From positions 1 to 8,049 of the forward strand of contig JALQXU010000038.1 in the NCBI GenBank assembly GCA_023263045.1: a stretch of 8,049 nt of DNA. Direction: 5' to 3'. The stretch comes from Pontimonas sp. (GTDB taxonomy: Bacteria > Actinomycetota > Actinomycetes > Actinomycetales > Microbacteriaceae). The notes under the pieces are model-generated. The model saw only the letters and a program-made list of their open reading frames with translations, made no database searches and was not told where the DNA came from. The stretch's first letter is position 1. Every line of letters begins with the position of its first letter. The position numbers and the translations under genes are program-made. This document shows, one piece after another, positions 5,007 through 8,049 of the stretch.

Positions 5007-6187
5007 TGCTGTGGCTGAAACGAAACCTTTTCCGTACCTGGTGGGACGGAGTGCTCACCGTGGTGTTCGGAGCGCTCTCCGTGTGGGTCATCTGGTCTCT
5101 TGCTGAGTTTGTCCTGGTGACGGGTCGCTGGGAAATCATCGAAGTGAACCTCAAGCTCTTGCTTGTTGGCCGTTTCCCCGAAGAGCTCTTGTGGCTCGTC
5201 GAAGCCTCCATCATGGCTATCGCCTTCTGGCTTGCCGCCGCCCTTGGCGGTGCGAGAAACCCCGAAGCTACCCCGGTGAGGTGGGGGGCAAGGATATGGG
5301 ACGCTATTCGACGTTTCGGCCTTGTTATTGCTCTCGGAATCACGCTGGTGATGCTGGGAGGGCTCGAGGCGTCCGGTCTCCTGATGACCGGAATCATCGC
5401 GGCACTCGTTTTTGGCCGAATACTCAATGCGCTCAGTCATCGAAATCCCCTGAATAAGGTTCCTCGGGTGGTTTACCACCTGGTCGTCATCAGCCCGGCC
5501 ATCGCCTTTATCTCCCTGACGCTTCTCCAAGCGGATCTCGAACTCTGGGGAGGGTTCCTGATCAACTTCTATGTGGCCATCATTTCGATCGTGCTGTGTT
5601 TTCCGCTTGGGGTGTTGCTCGCGCTCGGCCGGAAATCAACTCTCCCCGTTGTTCGACTCATCAGCACGACCTACATCGAGCTGATTCGTGGCGCACCACT
5701 GTTCGTTTTATTGCTACTCTCCGGCGTTGCTCTCGAGTTCTTTATTCCTTCAGACACCGCCCCTGGCTCGATCGCCAGGGCAGTAACTGTCTTCACCATT
5801 TTCACCGCCGCCTATCTCGCAGAAATCGTCCGTGGTGGACTCCAGTCCATCCCGAAGGGCCAGATTGAGGCGGGTAAAGCCCTGGGGCTCTCGACTGTGA
5901 AAATCACTTTCATGATTACTCTCCCCCAGGCTCTGCGTAACGTTATTCCTGCCCAGATCGGGCAGTTCATCAGTTTGTTCAAGGACACGACGCTCGCGGG
6001 AGCGGCGCTCAGTGTTCTGGAGATTCTTCGCGTAGGAGAGGCAATCACGAAACAGGATGACTTCCTGGGCAAGGGATACATCTATGAAACCCTCGCGTTT
6101 GTGGCGTTGCTGTTCTGGGTGGGTTCCTACGTCATGAGTCGAGAAAGCCAACGGTTAGAGAAGAGACTGGGAGTGGGTCAGCGATGA
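5003..6187 (+). CDS. aapM: Amino-acid ABC transporter permease, AapM type
   Basis: The 394-residue second permease pairs with AapQ to form the membrane channel. The N-terminus is W-rich (LFRTWWDG, 9-16) with a helix at about 19-38, as in AapM/BztC proteins. Several further helices occupy 65-175. The conserved permease core is INFYVAIISIVLCFPLGVLL (187-206), TYIELIRGAPLFVLLL (223-238), AAYLAEIVRGGLQSIPKGQ (269-287), and the EAA loop EAGKALGLS (289-297, with the canonical Gly G295) ending in ITLPQALRNVIPAQ (305-318), then FKDTTLAG (326-333). The ATG at 5003 overlaps the aapQ stop as ATGA. The second ATG at 5006 is better spaced from GGAG at 4997-5000 and may be the true start, shortening the protein by one residue. 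Confidence 0.94.
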   Translation: MMLWLKRNLFRTWWDGVLTVVFGALSVWVIWSLAEFVLVTGRWEIIEVNLKLLLVGRFPEELLWLVEASIMAIAFWLAAALGGARNPEATPVRWGARIWDAIRRFGLVIALGITLVMLGGLEASGLLMTGIIAALVFGRILNALSHRNPLNKVPRVVYHLVVISPAIAFISLTLLQADLELWGGFLINFYVAIISIVLCFPLGVLLALGRKSTLPVVRLISTTYIELIRGAPLFVLLLLSGVALEFFIPSDTAPGSIARAVTVFTIFTAAYLAEIVRGGLQSIPKGQIEAGKALGLSTVKITFMITLPQALRNVIPAQIGQFISLFKDTTLAGAALSVLEILRVGEAITKQDDFLGKGYIYETLAFVALLFWVGSYVMSRESQRLEKRLGVGQR

Positions 6188-6969
6188 GCAAGAAAGTCTT
6201 CACCGATGCGACACAAATGTCGGGCAATCGCGGTGATGCCGACGCGATTGTGGTCATGGAGGGCGTCTATAAACGCTTCAAGGACTTCGAAGCCCTCAAG
6301 AACATCAACTTCCGAGTCGGTAAACAAGAAGTCGTCGTCATTATCGGGCCCTCGGGGTCGGGAAAATCGACTCTGATCCGCTGCATTAACCGGCTGGAGG
6401 AGCACGACGCTGGGCGCATCATCGTCGACGACACCGAATTGACCATGGATATCCGCAACATCCAGGAGATTCGGAAAGAAACAGGGATGGTGTTCCAAAA
6501 CTTCAACCTGTTCCCGCACCTGACCGTGCTCACCAACGTGGCCATTGGTCCCCGCCAGGTTCGCAATATGCCCAAGGCTCAGGCAGAGGAACTCGCACTC
6601 GAGCTTCTCACCCGCGTGAAAATTCCCGAGCAGGCTGATAAGTTCCCCTCTCAACTCTCGGGTGGCCAGCAGCAGCGAGTCGCCATTGCCAGGGCTTTGG
6701 CGATGAAACCCAAAGTGATGCTCTTCGATGAGCCCACCTCCGCACTCGACCCCGAAATGATCAACGAGGTCCTCGATGCCATCAAAGAGCTCGCTGCTGA
6801 GGGCATGACCATGGTTGTCGTCACCCATGAAATGGGTTTTGCCCGCGAGGTGGCCGATCGTGTCGTGTTTATGGCGGACGGCGAAATCGTCGAGGTCGGC
6901 ACTCCCTCGGAGCTCTTCGACAATCCTCAGGAAGAGAGAACGAAGAAGTTCCTCTCGCAGATTCTCTAA
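6184..6969 (+). CDS. aapP: Amino-acid ABC transporter ATP-binding protein, AapP type
   Basis: The 261-residue ATPase powers the transporter from the cytoplasmic side. All nucleotide-binding motifs are intact: Walker A GPSGSGKST (55-63), Q-loop Q105 in MVFQNFNLFPH, signature LSGGQQQR (158-165), Walker B VMLFDE (178-183), D-loop SALD (186-189) and the switch H215 in THEMGFA. The overall form, including EVLDAIKELAAEGMTMVVVTHEM and the C-terminal FLSQIL, is typical of the polar amino acid (GlnQ/AapP) group of about 240-260 aa. Residues 1-24 are a non-conserved lead-in. The start overlaps the aapM stop by 4 nt, with GGGAG at 6169-6173 as RBS. It is the last gene of the operon; no clear intrinsic terminator follows in the 62-nt gap. 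Confidence 0.96.
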   Translation: MSKKVFTDATQMSGNRGDADAIVVMEGVYKRFKDFEALKNINFRVGKQEVVVIIGPSGSGKSTLIRCINRLEEHDAGRIIVDDTELTMDIRNIQEIRKETGMVFQNFNLFPHLTVLTNVAIGPRQVRNMPKAQAEELALELLTRVKIPEQADKFPSQLSGGQQQRVAIARALAMKPKVMLFDEPTSALDPEMINEVLDAIKELAAEGMTMVVVTHEMGFAREVADRVVFMADGEIVEVGTPSELFDNPQEERTKKFLSQIL

Positions 6970-7031
6970 GTCCCACAGCTCCCCAGCACCCAGCCCTAAA
7001 ATAGGAATCTCATACGGAACGAGGGGATTTC
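6970..7031 (+). promoter_or_regulatory. aapP-MscS gap: RBS and a possible -10 box
   Basis: The RBS GAGGGGA (7021-7027) lies 4 nt before the ATG at 7032. TAAAAT (6997-7002) resembles a -10 box, but no fitting -35 is seen (CACAGC at the expected place). The channel gene could have its own promoter or be read through from the aap operon. Confidence 0.4.
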
Positions 7032-8049
7032 ATGGACGTCTGGCTTACCATCGGCTCTTCCGCCCTCGTCACGCTCAGCATTGCTGTTGGTGTGCTCTTT
7101 GCTATCTGGCTCTTTGTCAAGATTGCGGGCAAACGCGTTGACTGGTTGACGCCCGCATACGAGGACATTCGACCTCGCCTGAGGTTCTTTATTCTGACCT
7201 TTGCGCTCCTGATGAGCACCCTGGTGGTTAATCGGCCAGAGGATGTCTGGTGGGTGGCTCTGTCTCAGGGTTTGCTGATTCTGCTCATCCTGTCGGGTGG
7301 TTTCCTCATCCAAGAAGTCGTCAATTACGCCGTCTCGCGTGTCATCGACAGACTCGAAAGCGGTGACCAATCTGACGCGGAAGTGCGGCGAATGACCACG
7401 CAGCTTCGATTCCTCCGCCGGTTAGCCAACGTCATTATCGCCATCCTGGCTATCGGATTCGCACTCTTCACCTTCCCCGCGGTTCAGGGAGTAGGCGCCG
7501 GATTACTCGCCTCAGCGGGTGTCTTGAGCGTGATTGGCGGACTAGCTGCCCAATCTGTATTGGGCAACCTGTTTGCCGGCATCCAACTAGCCTTTAGCAA
7601 TGCCATTCGAGTCGGCGACGTTGTCGTCGTCGAGGGTGAATGGGGAACTATCGGTGAAATCACCCTCTCCTACGTCGTGGTCTATATCTGGGATGAGAGA
7701 CGCCTGATCGTTCCTTCGACCCATTTCACGAGCAAAGCGTTCGAAACCTGGACCCGCAAGAACTCCAAAGTCCTGGGAACCGTGTACATGGACGTGGATT
7801 GGCGCGTTCCCCTCGATGCCGTCCGAACCGAGTTTGACCGCTTTATGAAGAAGAACCCGCTGTGGGATAAGCGGGCCTCGAATGTGTTGATAACGGACGC
7901 GAGAGGTGGCCTCGTTCAGATTCGTTTTCTCATTTCGGCAGAAGACTCCAATAAACAGTGGGATTTGCGGTGTGAAGTTCGCGAACACATGGTGACGTGG
8001 CTCCAAAAAAACCACCCCGAAGCGCTCCCCCACTCTCGAGTTTCTCTGG
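7032..8049 (+). CDS. MscS-family mechanosensitive channel (C-terminus cut by window edge)
   Basis: I translated 339 complete codons from ATG 7032 to the right edge with no stop. Family members release solutes through the membrane when tension rises, for instance at osmotic downshock. Helices are predicted at about 6-30, 50-67, 76-98 and 131-150. The Gly/Ala-rich pore helix follows, GVGAGLLASAGVLSVIGGLA (153-172), then QSVLGNLFAGIQLAF (174-188). The MscS beta domain comes next, with IRVGDVVVVEGEWGTIGEI (192-210) and the conserved end RRLIVPSTHF (223-232) in place of the usual IPN. The start is supported by a good RBS and by lack of an earlier in-frame start. A 4-helix layout is larger than E. 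coli MscS (three helices). Its link to amino-acid uptake (osmotic balance) is only suggested by adjacency. Confidence 0.92.
   Translation, partial: MDVWLTIGSSALVTLSIAVGVLFAIWLFVKIAGKRVDWLTPAYEDIRPRLRFFILTFALLMSTLVVNRPEDVWWVALSQGLLILLILSGGFLIQEVVNYAVSRVIDRLESGDQSDAEVRRMTTQLRFLRRLANVIIAILAIGFALFTFPAVQGVGAGLLASAGVLSVIGGLAAQSVLGNLFAGIQLAFSNAIRVGDVVVVEGEWGTIGEITLSYVVVYIWDERRLIVPSTHFTSKAFETWTRKNSKVLGTVYMDVDWRVPLDAVRTEFDRFMKKNPLWDKRASNVLITDARGGLVQIRFLISAEDSNKQWDLRCEVREHMVTWLQKNHPEALPHSRVSL

Noticed and set aside
4871..5530. 219-codon antisense frame over aapQ/aapM, and a similar 216-codon one at 6178-6828 over aapP
   Set aside because: Highly polar, low-complexity shadow translations opposite intact transporter genes.

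Overview
The window looks like chromosomal DNA of an actinobacterium, most likely a small, streamlined aquatic one of the Microbacteriaceae type. This is inferred from moderately high GC, very tight gene packing with 4-nt start/stop overlaps, a lipoprotein (not periplasmic) binding protein, a heliorhodopsin close to the founding actinobacterial protein 48C12, and a DUF1684 gene. No rRNA or marker gene allows a firmer placement.

The left half (1-2489) is read on the minus strand. In transcription order it holds an elongator-type tRNA with anticodon CAT, a long TspO/MBR-family (tryptophan-rich sensory) membrane protein, a heliorhodopsin with its Schiff-base lysine and glutamate counterion, and a DUF1684 protein that runs off the left edge. 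The three protein genes are closely spaced and probably form one operon. It pairs a retinal photoreceptor of unsettled function with a member of a family known for tetrapyrrole binding and light/oxygen/stress signalling.

The right half (2490-8049) is read on the plus strand. A 196-nt divergent region leads into a complete general L-amino-acid ABC transporter of the Aap/Bzt type, in the order binding lipoprotein, permease 1, permease 2, ATPase (aapJ-Q-M-P). The last three overlap by 4 nt. Between the binding protein and the first permease lies a perfect 14-bp inverted repeat with a 5-nt loop. It buries the Shine-Dalgarno sequence and touches the GTG start codon of aapQ, so it is a strong candidate for a device that keeps binding protein in excess over permease. 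After a 62-nt gap an MscS-family mechanosensitive channel gene begins and runs off the right edge.

The points most worth attention are the heliorhodopsin/TspO-like/DUF1684 operon, the RBS-sequestering hairpin in the aap operon, and an 89-nt open stretch between the TspO-like and heliorhodopsin genes that reads like coding sequence in a shifted frame. No CRISPR array, insertion sequence, prophage or rRNA is seen, and no intergenic stretch exceeds 300 nt.
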